The translations under genes and the position numbers were made by a program. Of a DNA stretch of 51,501 bases, positions 31,687 to 40,176 are shown piece after piece. Source of the stretch: a bacterium (GTDB lineage: Bacteria > Vulcanimicrobiota > Xenobia > Xenobiales > Xenobiaceae). Numbering within the stretch: the first letter of the stretch is position 1; the number at the start of each line of letters is the position of its first letter. The stretch is taken from assembly GCA_030535355.1 (NCBI GenBank), contig JAUNIO010000015.1, positions 1 through 51,501 of the forward strand, given 5' to 3'. The notes under the pieces were generated by a model. The model was not told the DNA's origin, searched no databases, and saw only the letters and a list, made by a program, of their open reading frames with translations.

Positions 31687-34086
31687 TCAGTGGATAATTT
31701 CGCTGACGTCGAACTGCAGATCATGGAGGTGCTGCTTAAGCGCCTGATGATCCGGCTGCTCTAGTTCGGGATCGATTCTCAGTATTTCCAGGACGTCCTG
31801 GCGAGCTAGGGTTAATAGCTGCCCGTCGCGCATTAAGTCGGCAACCTTTAATTCGGGCAGACCAGATTGGCGCATTCCGTAATAATCTCCGGGACCGCGG
31901 ATATCTAAATCTTCTTCGGCAACTTCGAAACCATCAGAGATGCGGGCTATGGCCTTGAGTTTGCGCTTGGCTAAACTGCCTTTGGGCTGTCCCATGAACA
32001 GGCACATGGACTGATGCTCACCTCTGCCGATGCGCCCACGCAGCTGGTGCAGCTGGGCTAAACCAAAGCGGTCGGCATTTTCAACCAGCATAACTGTGGC
32101 ATTGGGCACATCTACACCCACTTCAATGACCGTGGTGGAAATGAGAATTTTGTAATCGCCATCCTTAAATTTGCTCATGACCTCGTCTTTTTCTGCGGAT
32201 TTCATTTTTCCGTGCAGCAAACCGACTGCGAACTCAGGATAAACCCGCTGGCGCAGATAATCGCATTCCTGAATAGCCGCTGCTGCCTCGATCTTGTCGT
32301 TTTCATCGATCAGAGGACAGACGATGTAAGCCTGGCGGCCTTGGTTGATCTGATAGCGTATCATTTCCAATACTTTATCGCGTTCGCTGAAGGCGACGTA
32401 TTGCGATTTAATGGGTTTGCGCCCCGGAGGCAGTTCGTCGATGCGCGAAGAATCTAAATCTCCGTATAAGGTAAGCGACAGAGTGCGGGGAATAGGGGTG
32501 GCAGTCATCACTAAGAGATCGGGATGTTCTCCCTTTTGGCGAAGTATGGTGCGCTGCATTACTCCGAACTTGTGCTGTTCATCTACGATGACTAAGCCTA
32601 GGCGTTTGAAGTTAACGCCTTCCTGAATGAGCGCGTGGGTGCCTACGATTAAATCAATTTCGTGGCTGGCTAGCTTTTCGTAAGTTTGTAATTTCTTTTT
32701 TTTGGTTAAGCTGCCTTGCAGATTGCCTACGCTGATTCCGGCAGGCGCCAGCAAAGCGCTCAGCTTTTGATAATGCTGAGTGGCTAAAATTTCTGTCGGG
32801 GCCATGAGAGCCACCTGATAGCCGTTTTTGATGGCTAAAAAGGCGGCAAACGCGGCCACTACGGTTTTTCCTGAGCCGACATCGCCCTGCACTAAGCGGT
32901 TCATAGGGTATTTGCTGGTTAAATCGCTGGTTATTTCCCTACATACCCGCTGCTGTGCCCCTGTTAGGGCATAGGGGAGTATTTGCTGAAATTCAGCCTT
33001 CAATTGTTCGCAATTATTGTAAAAATTGCGGCGTTCCTGAGTTATGATGGCTTGACGGCGCTGACATATTTGAAGCTGCAGCAGCAATAACTCTTCATAA
33101 GCCAAACGGCGCTGGGCGGCGTCGCGGTTATCATAGGTCGAAGGCCAGTGCATCTCTAGGACTGCCCGGCTGCGCTCCATGAGCTGGTGCTTTTGCTCTA
33201 AACTGGGCGGCAGGGGATTGAGCAGCATTCCGGCATACGTGGGGACTAATTTAAACTGCAGCCCGCGCATATAAGTCTGGGTCATACGTCCCGAAAGGGG
33301 ATATACGGGAACAATGCGATTGGTATTGATAAATGGGCCCAGCTGACTTTCCATTTCTGGGCTGGTTATTTTGCTGTGAAATAGAGTGCGCTCTATCTTG
33401 CCGATGGCGATAACTTTTTGGCCGCTGCGGAATTTGCTGGGCAGAAATTTCTGATTAAACCAAACAGCGGTAATGCTGCCGGTGGCATCGGTGATGGTGT
33501 TTTCCAAGACGACCATGTTTTTAGAGGTCGGTTTGACCGACCAGTCGCCTAGAGTTCCGCAGATGGATTCTACGGCTCCGTCAGCTAAGCGCTCTATGGC
33601 AGTCTGCTGGCGGCGGTCCTCCCAGCGCCGGGGAAAGAAAGTCAGCAGATCAGCCAGAGTGCGCAGGCCCATATCGTTGAGGCAGCTTAAATAATTGTAA
33701 GGCCTTTTCTGAGGAATGGCTTTGACTTGAGAAAGGTCTATGCGCACATCCATCTCCCGGCGCTGGGCACTGGGCAAGGGGCAGACAGTCTCTTGAGCCT
33801 GGCCGTCTTGGTTGGGCAGGAAACGGCGCAGCTCGCGGCCGGCTTCGGTAAGGCGGTGCAGCCGTTCCCCGGCAGGCAGGAGGCTGTAACTGCGCAGAGG
33901 GCGCACTATGCGCAAAATTTCCCTAGCTTCGGCCATGGGAGCGCTTTCTAGCAATTCTTCTAGGCGGTCTAAGGTCTTTTCCATGGGCAGACGGCCGCGG
34001 CAGTGGTCGCGGTACTCTTTGCGCATGAAATCTAGAAGCTTTTGCAGCAAGTCAGCTGTTGGCTCTGTGCAGTGAGACATGAGCAT
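31687..34086 (-). CDS. recG: ATP-dependent DNA helicase RecG
   Basis: This 799-residue helicase remodels stalled replication forks. The N-terminal extension and wedge OB domain (about 115-280; LADLLTFFPRRWEDRR) are present. Walker A is GDVGSGKT, the DEQH box is IVDEQHKFGVMQR, the motif VI region is QLRGRIGRGEHQS, and the RecG C-terminal DLDIRGPGDYYGMRQSG is intact. The first roughly 110 residues are an extra helical region, as in the longer RecG forms. It lies between radC and rsmD, a conserved-looking trio; there is a 9-base gap to radC. Confidence 0.96.
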   Translation of the reverse strand: MLMSHCTEPTADLLQKLLDFMRKEYRDHCRGRLPMEKTLDRLEELLESAPMAEAREILRIVRPLRSYSLLPAGERLHRLTEAGRELRRFLPNQDGQAQETVCPLPSAQRREMDVRIDLSQVKAIPQKRPYNYLSCLNDMGLRTLADLLTFFPRRWEDRRQQTAIERLADGAVESICGTLGDWSVKPTSKNMVVLENTITDATGSITAVWFNQKFLPSKFRSGQKVIAIGKIERTLFHSKITSPEMESQLGPFINTNRIVPVYPLSGRMTQTYMRGLQFKLVPTYAGMLLNPLPPSLEQKHQLMERSRAVLEMHWPSTYDNRDAAQRRLAYEELLLLQLQICQRRQAIITQERRNFYNNCEQLKAEFQQILPYALTGAQQRVCREITSDLTSKYPMNRLVQGDVGSGKTVVAAFAAFLAIKNGYQVALMAPTEILATQHYQKLSALLAPAGISVGNLQGSLTKKKKLQTYEKLASHEIDLIVGTHALIQEGVNFKRLGLVIVDEQHKFGVMQRTILRQKGEHPDLLVMTATPIPRTLSLTLYGDLDSSRIDELPPGRKPIKSQYVAFSERDKVLEMIRYQINQGRQAYIVCPLIDENDKIEAAAAIQECDYLRQRVYPEFAVGLLHGKMKSAEKDEVMSKFKDGDYKILISTTVIEVGVDVPNATVMLVENADRFGLAQLHQLRGRIGRGEHQSMCLFMGQPKGSLAKRKLKAIARISDGFEVAEEDLDIRGPGDYYGMRQSGLPELKVADLMRDGQLLTLARQDVLEILRIDPELEQPDHQALKQHLHDLQFDVSEIIH

Positions 34087-34095
34087 ATTTTCGGG

Positions 34096-34776
34096 TCAGC
34101 CTTTTATAACCCCTTCGCGGCGCAGGCTGATATAGCATCCTGTGCCGACGATGATATGATCTACGAGTTTAATCCCCAGTAGATCTCCGGCTTTGATAAG
34201 GCGCGAAGTCAGTTTTATATCGGCTTCGCTGGGAGAAGGATCGCCGCTGGGATGGTTGTGGGCCACGATGATTGAGTCGGCTAAATTTTGCACTGCGGGA
34301 TAAAAAATCTCGCGGGGATGAGCTATGCTGGAACTTAAATCACCGATAGAGATCGTGTCCATTTTGATCAAGCGTTTTTTGGTGTCTAAACAGAGTGCGC
34401 GAAAATGTTCTTTGGGCAGACTGCTCATATCGTTGATATAGCACATGGCATTCTCGGGCGTAGTCAGGCTCATATAACGGAGAGTGGATGCCCGTTTTCC
34501 CAGTTCCAACGCTGCTCCCAGGGCCAGAGCCTGAGTTTCGTCTAGCTGAAATTGCCGCATGAGCTCGTCCAAAGTGTAGCTGCTTAATTCTTCTGCTTTA
34601 AGAGTGATCAGCTGCGGAGATGGTCTATAGCTGCTGGAATGGCTATCGCCTAGAGAACCGAGCACTAAAGCGCTCAGTTCCGGATCGGTAAGGTCTTCCA
34701 GCTGGCGTTTTTGTTTTTTCTTGGACAGTTTAGCTGCGGTGTCCGCGCAGTAATTTACCCAATATTTGCTGTTCAT
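34096..34776 (-). CDS. radC: RadC family JAB/MPN+ protein
   Basis: This 226-residue protein has an N-terminal helix-hairpin region and a C-terminal MPN+ domain with the metal motif HNHPSGDPSPSEAD (His, His, Ser, Asp) near residues 170-183. The closing segment is LVDHIIVGTGCYISLRREG. RadC proteins resemble JAMM metalloproteins; their cellular role is not settled despite the radiation-sensitivity name. AAGGAG stands 6 bases before the ATG. It begins the radC-recG-rsmD-CPBP run, with a repeat copy upstream. Confidence 0.93.
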   Translation of the reverse strand: MNSKYWVNYCADTAAKLSKKKQKRQLEDLTDPELSALVLGSLGDSHSSSYRPSPQLITLKAEELSSYTLDELMRQFQLDETQALALGAALELGKRASTLRYMSLTTPENAMCYINDMSSLPKEHFRALCLDTKKRLIKMDTISIGDLSSSIAHPREIFYPAVQNLADSIIVAHNHPSGDPSPSEADIKLTSRLIKAGDLLGIKLVDHIIVGTGCYISLRREGVIKG

Positions 34777-34971
34777 GGCGGTCTCCTTGCTCTAGGATTG
34801 CTTGCGCCTCTATCCTAGAGGGGAAATGTTGCCAAAAACTCAACTAAATTGTTGCTTAGATGTTATATTTATATTGTTGATTTGTTATCATTTGCCAGTT
34901 ATATGGCTAGCCCTTCTCCCGCAATGCGCTGAATTAGTGTCTGGTAAACAGCATTACACTCGATAATAATC

Positions 34972-35197
34972 TAATATCATTTAGTTAGCGATCAGCTAAC
35001 CTGCGAAACTATCTGACTCCCCCTAAAGGATGGGAGGGGGAGAAGTCGCGAATGCGACAGAGGGGGTGCCCAAGACTGTTGGGGAATCGAGGTTTAGCTT
35101 ATGTTATAGGCTAGCTTGTACCCGGGCATAAACGTGGCGATAGTTGTATATGAGTCAACATTCCCAATGTCATTGAGCCTTAACTAAATGACATTGG
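34972..35197 (+). repeat. Interspersed repeat, long copy with all hairpins
   Basis: It carries, in order, GTTAGC-GATCA-GCTAAC, CTCCCCCT/AGGGGGAG, GTCGC-GAAT-GCGAC, CCCAA-GACTG-TTGGG and the terminal CCAATGTCATT / AATGACATTGG hairpin (35164-35197). It occupies most of the 535-base gap between radC and dacB. The rest of that gap holds no gene. Confidence 0.88.
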
Positions 35198-35311
35198 ATA
35201 ATAATCATCTAGGCTGATGCCAGCGCCGTTTGTACTGGCCTTTCGCAGAACCGATTATTAGCCCAGAATCTTGCGCCAATGGTATGTTAAATTTAAGCTG
35301 GTTTCTTCGCT

Positions 35312-36799
35312 TTATAAGCGATCTGGGTATTGGGCCAGCATGGATACTACGCGGTTTTGAATATCTATGCCCACGCTTATGTCTTCAATTTTATTAAAAA
35401 GCATAGAGAAAACTACTACTTGCCCTCCCGCAGTAGTAACGTAGCCGGAAAGAGAAGTAAAATGATCCAAGGTGCCGGTTTTACCGTGTACATCAGTGCC
35501 GGGAATACGATAACGCAGTGTGCCGTGTTCGTTGCTGGCTAAACTTTGATAATAGATGTCTGCGTATTTGTGATGAGCCATGGCAATGAGCGTATCAGCC
35601 AGCTGGCAGGGAGTGATGGTATTTGCTTTGGATAATCCGCAGCCATCTAACATGTGCAGACCGCCGGTGCTGATATGGCGGGTTTGCAAAAAGCGTTTGA
35701 CACAGGATTCCCCGGTAGCGGCGCTGCCCTTTCCGGAGGCGGAGGCCCCAATAGTTTTGAACAGATGCTCAGCCAAAAAGTTGTCGCTTTGCTGATTAAT
35801 TTCGGTAATCAGCTCTTTCAGGTTTGGAGAGCTAATGCTGGCGTATTGATGGCGGTTGGTTACGGCGGCTGGCTCTCCCAGGGGGCGGATGAGGCGCACT
35901 TTGCCCTTGATGATGATGCCTTTGCTGGCCAAAACATTGCCAAAAGCGCTGGCTGCAAACAGGGGAGGATTATCTACAGTTATTTCTCGCGAGACATCGC
36001 TGAGCGGCCCGCGCACGACAATGGTGCGGCTGTTGTGCTTACGCTCTATTGCTGTATTCGAAGCCCCCTGACTGGAATAGGCGATTTTAAAGTGGTTATT
36101 GCTGGGATAGGTTACGGCACCGCTGCCACTGACGCGGACATCTACTAAATTTCCGTTTAATGATAAACCTGCAACAGGGGGAGCATAGTTTTCCAAATGA
36201 TAATTATCGGACCAGCCCTGCGGGTAATATTCGCGGTCGAAAAGAGAGTCATCGGCTACTATGTCACCTATGATTGCGCGGACACCTGCTTTCTGCAGCT
36301 GGCTAGCCAGCTGTTCGTACATGGTGACGGGAGTTTCCCAATAGGGTGGAGTGTTGGTGGGGTCACCGTTGCCGCGGAGGTATAAATTGCCTTGGATCAC
36401 GCCTTTGTCGCTGACCGGCGGTCCCCAAAGCTCGGTAGTATAACGGTAGTCAGGCCCTAAAAGGTCTAAGGCCGTGGCAGTAGTCACTATTTTTAAGTTA
36501 GAGGCGGGAACGAGAGGAGTGTCGCCGTTATGGGAGTATAAGACCCGCTCGCTGTCCAAAACTTTTATGTAAGCTCCACATTGGGCTTGTCCCAGCGCGG
36601 GATTATTTTTGAAAAAATCATTCAGCTCAGCTTTCAGCTCTGTAGCAGGCTGGCGGGCGGGAACTGCGTCAGCGCTTTCGTAAAGTTCTGCCGGCTCTTG
36701 TTGGGGTTCTTGGGCCCAAACTGTTGATTGTAAGGTAGCTGTGCAAAGGGCCAGGCCGAGAAGCAGCCCAGAAAGCGTTTTATAGCAGTGCAATTTCAT
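35312..36799 (-). CDS. dacB: D-alanyl-D-alanine carboxypeptidase/endopeptidase (PBP4, S13)
   Basis: This 495-residue periplasmic penicillin-binding protein has a signal peptide (LSGLLLGLALCTATL...VWA). The active-site motifs are SNLK (Ser100-Lys103), SDN (in INQQSDNFLAEHLFK) and KTG (HGKTGTLDHFTSLSGYV). The large inserted domain after the first motif, typical of PBP4, is present. It trims or cuts peptidoglycan crosslinks. No Shine-Dalgarno is visible before the ATG. The gene is divergent from the secreted unknown at 37.1 kb. Confidence 0.94.
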   Translation of the reverse strand: MKLHCYKTLSGLLLGLALCTATLQSTVWAQEPQQEPAELYESADAVPARQPATELKAELNDFFKNNPALGQAQCGAYIKVLDSERVLYSHNGDTPLVPASNLKIVTTATALDLLGPDYRYTTELWGPPVSDKGVIQGNLYLRGNGDPTNTPPYWETPVTMYEQLASQLQKAGVRAIIGDIVADDSLFDREYYPQGWSDNYHLENYAPPVAGLSLNGNLVDVRVSGSGAVTYPSNNHFKIAYSSQGASNTAIERKHNSRTIVVRGPLSDVSREITVDNPPLFAASAFGNVLASKGIIIKGKVRLIRPLGEPAAVTNRHQYASISSPNLKELITEINQQSDNFLAEHLFKTIGASASGKGSAATGESCVKRFLQTRHISTGGLHMLDGCGLSKANTITPCQLADTLIAMAHHKYADIYYQSLASNEHGTLRYRIPGTDVHGKTGTLDHFTSLSGYVTTAGGQVVVFSMLFNKIEDISVGIDIQNRVVSMLAQYPDRL

Positions 36800-37067
36800 T
36801 TATTTATACCGATATTGTCAAAATCGCCTGGCGGTTGGCATTTAAGCCTGATTTGTTGGAGTAGAACAGGCTGAATATGTCCGTCTAAAGGTTATAAAAT
36901 TCGTTATAATTTTAGTTTCGTTTTATAGGCAAGCTTTTCCTAGTGCATAGCGATGTTTTATTATTAATTACCTGGCGCTTTTCGCTGAATATGGCCCAGA
37001 CAGATGGACTATGCTAACATAAACCATGTGCAGGAAGCGGGTCCCTATGGTGTAAGTATAACCATTT

Positions 37068-37110
37068 ATATACTATATTTAATATAGAATATATTAATAA
37101 TATAGTATAT
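37068..37110 (+). promoter_or_regulatory. AT-only inverted repeat upstream of the 37.1 kb gene
   Basis: ATATACTATATT (37068-37079) and AATATAGTATAT (37099-37110) form a 12-base inverted repeat with a 19-base loop, ending 21 bases before the start codon. It could be a repressor site or an mRNA leader hairpin. The remaining gap back to dacB (36800-37067) holds nothing I recognise. Confidence 0.5.
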
Positions 37111-37131
37111 TTAAAATTAAAGGACGGGTCG

Positions 37132-37815
37132 ATGGTGATGGTTTGTACGACACGGCGAAAAGCTGTATTGGGAATGCTATTAGCGGCATTTATACTGTTC
37201 GCTCCCAAAATGCCTGCTTGGGGAACCCCAGGGATTCCCCAATTCCAGACCGTTGCTGGGTATCAGGGACCTGCTCAGGCAGAAGTTCAGGAATTAACCA
37301 AGTTTGTTACCCCTATTATGAATGATTATGCGATAGCTGCATTGGACTTTGCTAGTATTTTAGTCGACCAGAATCCTGATATGTTTATTCAGCAATATGA
37401 GCCGATTTTGCCTACTCTTGACGCTGATCCTACCACATCCCCGACGTTAAAAAATAAAATACGCGCTGCTTTAAATAAAGCTAAAACTAATAAACAGCTC
37501 GGCAAAACCGTCGATGATAAAGTAGTTATGCAGCGTCTTAAAACAGCGATGCCGCAGTTTATCGCCCAAACGAAATTGTACAATGAGAAGCTATATACGG
37601 GAATGCGCCCCCGGCTATTTAAAATCGCTGATAAAGACCCAGACTATGCTCTGAAAATGTGCGATATGATGCAGCATAATCAAATGCTCATGAATAGGTC
37701 GGGCAATATCAGCGGTAATTCTGCAGGTTTGGGTGATACTGAACGCCGTCTTATCAATTTGCCTAATGAAGTCCGGCAATATGCCAATAAGGTTAAAGCG
37801 AAACGGGGACATTAG
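37132..37815 (+). CDS. Secreted protein of unknown function
   Basis: This 227-residue protein has an N-terminal signal peptide (TTRRKAVLGMLLAAFILFA, cleavage likely near PAWG). The mature part is mostly helical, rich in Lys, Asn, Gln and Met, with no Cys pair or recognisable enzyme motif. AAGGA precedes the ATG by about 8 bases. A strong terminator follows at 37845-37885, so it is monocistronic. An AT-only inverted repeat stands just upstream. Confidence 0.78.
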   Translation: MVMVCTTRRKAVLGMLLAAFILFAPKMPAWGTPGIPQFQTVAGYQGPAQAEVQELTKFVTPIMNDYAIAALDFASILVDQNPDMFIQQYEPILPTLDADPTTSPTLKNKIRAALNKAKTNKQLGKTVDDKVVMQRLKTAMPQFIAQTKLYNEKLYTGMRPRLFKIADKDPDYALKMCDMMQHNQMLMNRSGNISGNSAGLGDTERRLINLPNEVRQYANKVKAKRGH

Positions 37816-37844
37816 CAGCCCGCAGTTATGCTGCCTGAATTATT

Positions 37845-37885
37845 TAACACGCTGCCGCTCATCCAGCCCAGCGTGTTATTATTTT
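37845..37885 (+). terminator. Intrinsic terminator after the secreted unknown
   Basis: TAACACGCTG (37845-37854) pairs perfectly with CAGCGTGTTA (37869-37878), followed by TTATTTTG. Confidence 0.78.
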
Positions 37886-37898
37886 GCCCAGCATGGTC

Positions 37899-38103
37899 GT
37901 GACGATAATTGTATGTGAGTCACCATCTCCAATGTCATCGAACCTTGACTAAATGACATTGGCCAAAGGTGTAATGTTGTGCCGTTAGCGATTAGCTAAC
38001 TTGCGAACTATCTGGCTCCCCCTAAAGGATGGGAGGGGGAGATGTCGCGGCTGCGACAGAGGGGGTGCCCAAGACTGTTGGGGATTAATTAAATGACATT
38101 GGC
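37899..38103 (+). repeat. Interspersed repeat with permuted module order
   Basis: Here the GTATGTGAGTCA tail and CCAATGTCATC/AATGACATTGG hairpin (37929-37962) come before the GTTAGC-GATTA-GCTAAC, GTCGC-GGCT-GCGAC and CCCAA-GACTG-TTGGG hairpins. A second AATGACATTGG arm ends the element. The loops differ from other copies while the stems are kept. Confidence 0.85.
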
Positions 38104-38147
38104 AGCAGAGGGAAATCTCTTGCTGATAGTTGAAATATAAATATTAT

Positions 38148-39521
38148 ATGTCCAACTTTCAGCAATTTGAGCAAAAAATGCTGCGCCATGGTCTCTCCCC
38201 AGCTCAAGTCTGCGCCTTTCGCCGCAACTATGAGCGCTTGATAGGCGGTGAGAGAGGGCTGCTTAGCTCCCGTGATATTCAGCCTGTGACCGAGCTGCCG
38301 CGCTTAGAGGCTTTGCCTTATAATGATAGCCAGGACAATGGAGACCTGCTAAATCGCTTAGCAGTGCTTAAGCTCAATGGCGGTTTAGGTACTAGCATGG
38401 GGCTGCGCGGCCCGAAATCTTTGCTGATGCTGCGCGAAGGCTATACATTTTTAGATATTTTGGTGCGACAGGTGCTGCATTATCGCCGCGATTGGGGAGT
38501 GCGCTGCCCGCTGATACTGATGAATAGCTTTCATACCAGTGAAGGAACGCGTTTTCATTTAAGCCGTTACCCCGAATTAGCAGCGCAGTGTGTACCTTTG
38601 GAATTGCTTCAGTCCCGTGCCCCTAAAGTCATGGAGGATGATTACAGCGCCGCTGTGTGGCGGGAAAATCCCGAACTAGAGTGGTGTCCGCCAGGTCACG
38701 GAGATGTCTATTTTAGCCTGTACCATACGGGCATACTGAAGTGTCTGAGAGATGCCGGTTTTCAATATATATATCTGTCCAATATCGATAATTTAGGCGC
38801 TGTAATCGATGCCCGTATTTTGCGCTATATGCGCGATAACGAAGTAGATTTTCTTATGGAAGTGGCCGTGCGTTGCGCTATGGACCGCAAGGGCGGACAT
38901 CTAGCGCGTTATCGCGACGGCAAACTGGTTTTGCGCGAATCGGCCATGTGCCCGCCCGAAGAATTAGAAGAATTTCAGGACATAGAGCGTTACAGTTTCT
39001 TCAATACTAATAGTTTGTGGGTCAATATCGCTTCTCTCTGCCGTCTTTTGGAACTGCATGGCGGTTTGTTTGAACTGCCTCTGATAGTCAACCGCAAAAC
39101 TATTGATCCCCGTAATCCAAAGTCGTCTAGAGTAATCCAGCTGGAAACTGCTATGGGTGCAGCTATCTCTTTATTCCCTCGCGCTCAGGCGCTGGTAGTT
39201 CCTCGGCAGCGTTTCGCTCCAGTGAAGACTGCTGCAGACTTGATTGCTTTGCGTTCCGATGCTTATGAATTAACTGATGATTATCAAATCCGTTTAATTC
39301 CTACCCGTCAGACCCCACCGCTTGTGGAAGTAGATCAGAATGTAAAATACGTCGGCGATATTGAGCGGCTTATGCCTTATGGAGTGCCGAGTTTGAAGGA
39401 TTGTCAGCGTTTGCACATAGCTGGTCCTGTGCAATTCGGGCGCCGCGTGCGCTGTCAAAATCAGGTATGCATTGAAAAAGATACTCCGTACACGGTCCCG
39501 GATGATTCGTTATTGGGATAA
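38148..39521 (+). CDS. UTP-sugar-1-phosphate uridylyltransferase, UDPGP (eukaryote-like) family
   Basis: This 457-residue enzyme belongs to the UDPGP family: LNGGLGTSMGLRGPKSL (nucleotide loop and Lys, about residues 76-92), then PGHGDVYFSL and LSNIDNLGA. It would make UDP-glucose or UDP-GlcNAc for envelope glycans. This family differs from the usual bacterial GalU. ATG 38148 is chosen; a TTG at 38130 would add six residues, and neither has a good ribosome site. A repeat copy lies directly upstream. The gap to coaD is 47 bases on the same strand. Confidence 0.88.
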   Translation: MSNFQQFEQKMLRHGLSPAQVCAFRRNYERLIGGERGLLSSRDIQPVTELPRLEALPYNDSQDNGDLLNRLAVLKLNGGLGTSMGLRGPKSLLMLREGYTFLDILVRQVLHYRRDWGVRCPLILMNSFHTSEGTRFHLSRYPELAAQCVPLELLQSRAPKVMEDDYSAAVWRENPELEWCPPGHGDVYFSLYHTGILKCLRDAGFQYIYLSNIDNLGAVIDARILRYMRDNEVDFLMEVAVRCAMDRKGGHLARYRDGKLVLRESAMCPPEELEEFQDIERYSFFNTNSLWVNIASLCRLLELHGGLFELPLIVNRKTIDPRNPKSSRVIQLETAMGAAISLFPRAQALVVPRQRFAPVKTAADLIALRSDAYELTDDYQIRLIPTRQTPPLVEVDQNVKYVGDIERLMPYGVPSLKDCQRLHIAGPVQFGRRVRCQNQVCIEKDTPYTVPDDSLLG

Positions 39522-39568
39522 CGTAACTCTTTTTGACATATGGACAATTGTGATAAAGTGAGGAATGT

Positions 39569-40054
39569 ATGTTACGACGGGCAGTTTATCCTGGCAGTTT
39601 TGATCCGCTGACCAACGGACATTTGGATATTATTCATCGGGCTGCGGAAATAGTTGATGAGCTTTTAGTTGCGGTTGTGTGCAACCCTTCAAAATCTCCT
39701 TTGTTTAGCTTGGAAGAACGGCGTCAAATGCTGTCTGAGTGCCTGCGCGGCCTGCCCAATGTGCGTGTAGATTGTTTTGAAGGCCTGCTCGTCGATTATA
39801 TGCGCGTGCAGCAGGCGGGAATTATTGTGAAAGGTCTGCGCGCTGTGTCCGACTTTGAAGTAGAATTTCAAATGGCTTTAATGAATCGCAAATTGGCGCC
39901 TGAGGTCGATACCATTTTTTTAATGACTTCAGCAAAACACGCTTTTTTAAGCTCTAGCTCTGTTAAAGAAGTCGTTAAACTGGGAGGGCAGGTCAGTGAT
40001 ATGGTGCCTCCTTATGTTGAAGAGCGTCTGCTTAAGAAATTTTTTAGCCGCTGA
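39569..40054 (+). CDS. coaD: Phosphopantetheine adenylyltransferase CoaD
   Basis: This 161-residue enzyme catalyses the penultimate step of CoA synthesis (4'-phosphopantetheine + ATP to dephospho-CoA). The nucleotidyltransferase motif YPGSFDPLTNGHLDII (about residues 7-22) and the C-terminal SSSSVKEV motif are intact. Length is standard. A TTGACA box lies in the short upstream gap, but the spacing to a -10 is poor, so co-transcription with the UDPGP gene is likely. Confidence 0.97.
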   Translation: MLRRAVYPGSFDPLTNGHLDIIHRAAEIVDELLVAVVCNPSKSPLFSLEERRQMLSECLRGLPNVRVDCFEGLLVDYMRVQQAGIIVKGLRAVSDFEVEFQMALMNRKLAPEVDTIFLMTSAKHAFLSSSSVKEVVKLGGQVSDMVPPYVEERLLKKFFSR

Positions 40055-40056
40055 AA

Positions 40057-40080
40057 TCGAGCCTTAACTAAATGACATTG
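40057..40080 (+). repeat. Fragment of the interspersed repeat after coaD
   Basis: TCGAGCCTTAACTAAATGAC then ATTG matches the loop and right arm of the terminal hairpin of the family. It starts three bases after the coaD stop. Confidence 0.65.
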
Positions 40081-40176
40081 TTAAATTGTAAAGGGAATAC
40101 CGTACTTACTCTAGAACTTTACAAAGTTTTTGAGGGTAAACTCTTTAAAAACTGCAGATGCGCTAGGGAGGCCCGC

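Noticed and set aside
31674-31724. Longer RsmD N terminus from ATG 31724
   Set aside because: No ribosome site, overlaps recG, and the added residues do not match the RsmD N-terminal motif well. It is not fully excluded.
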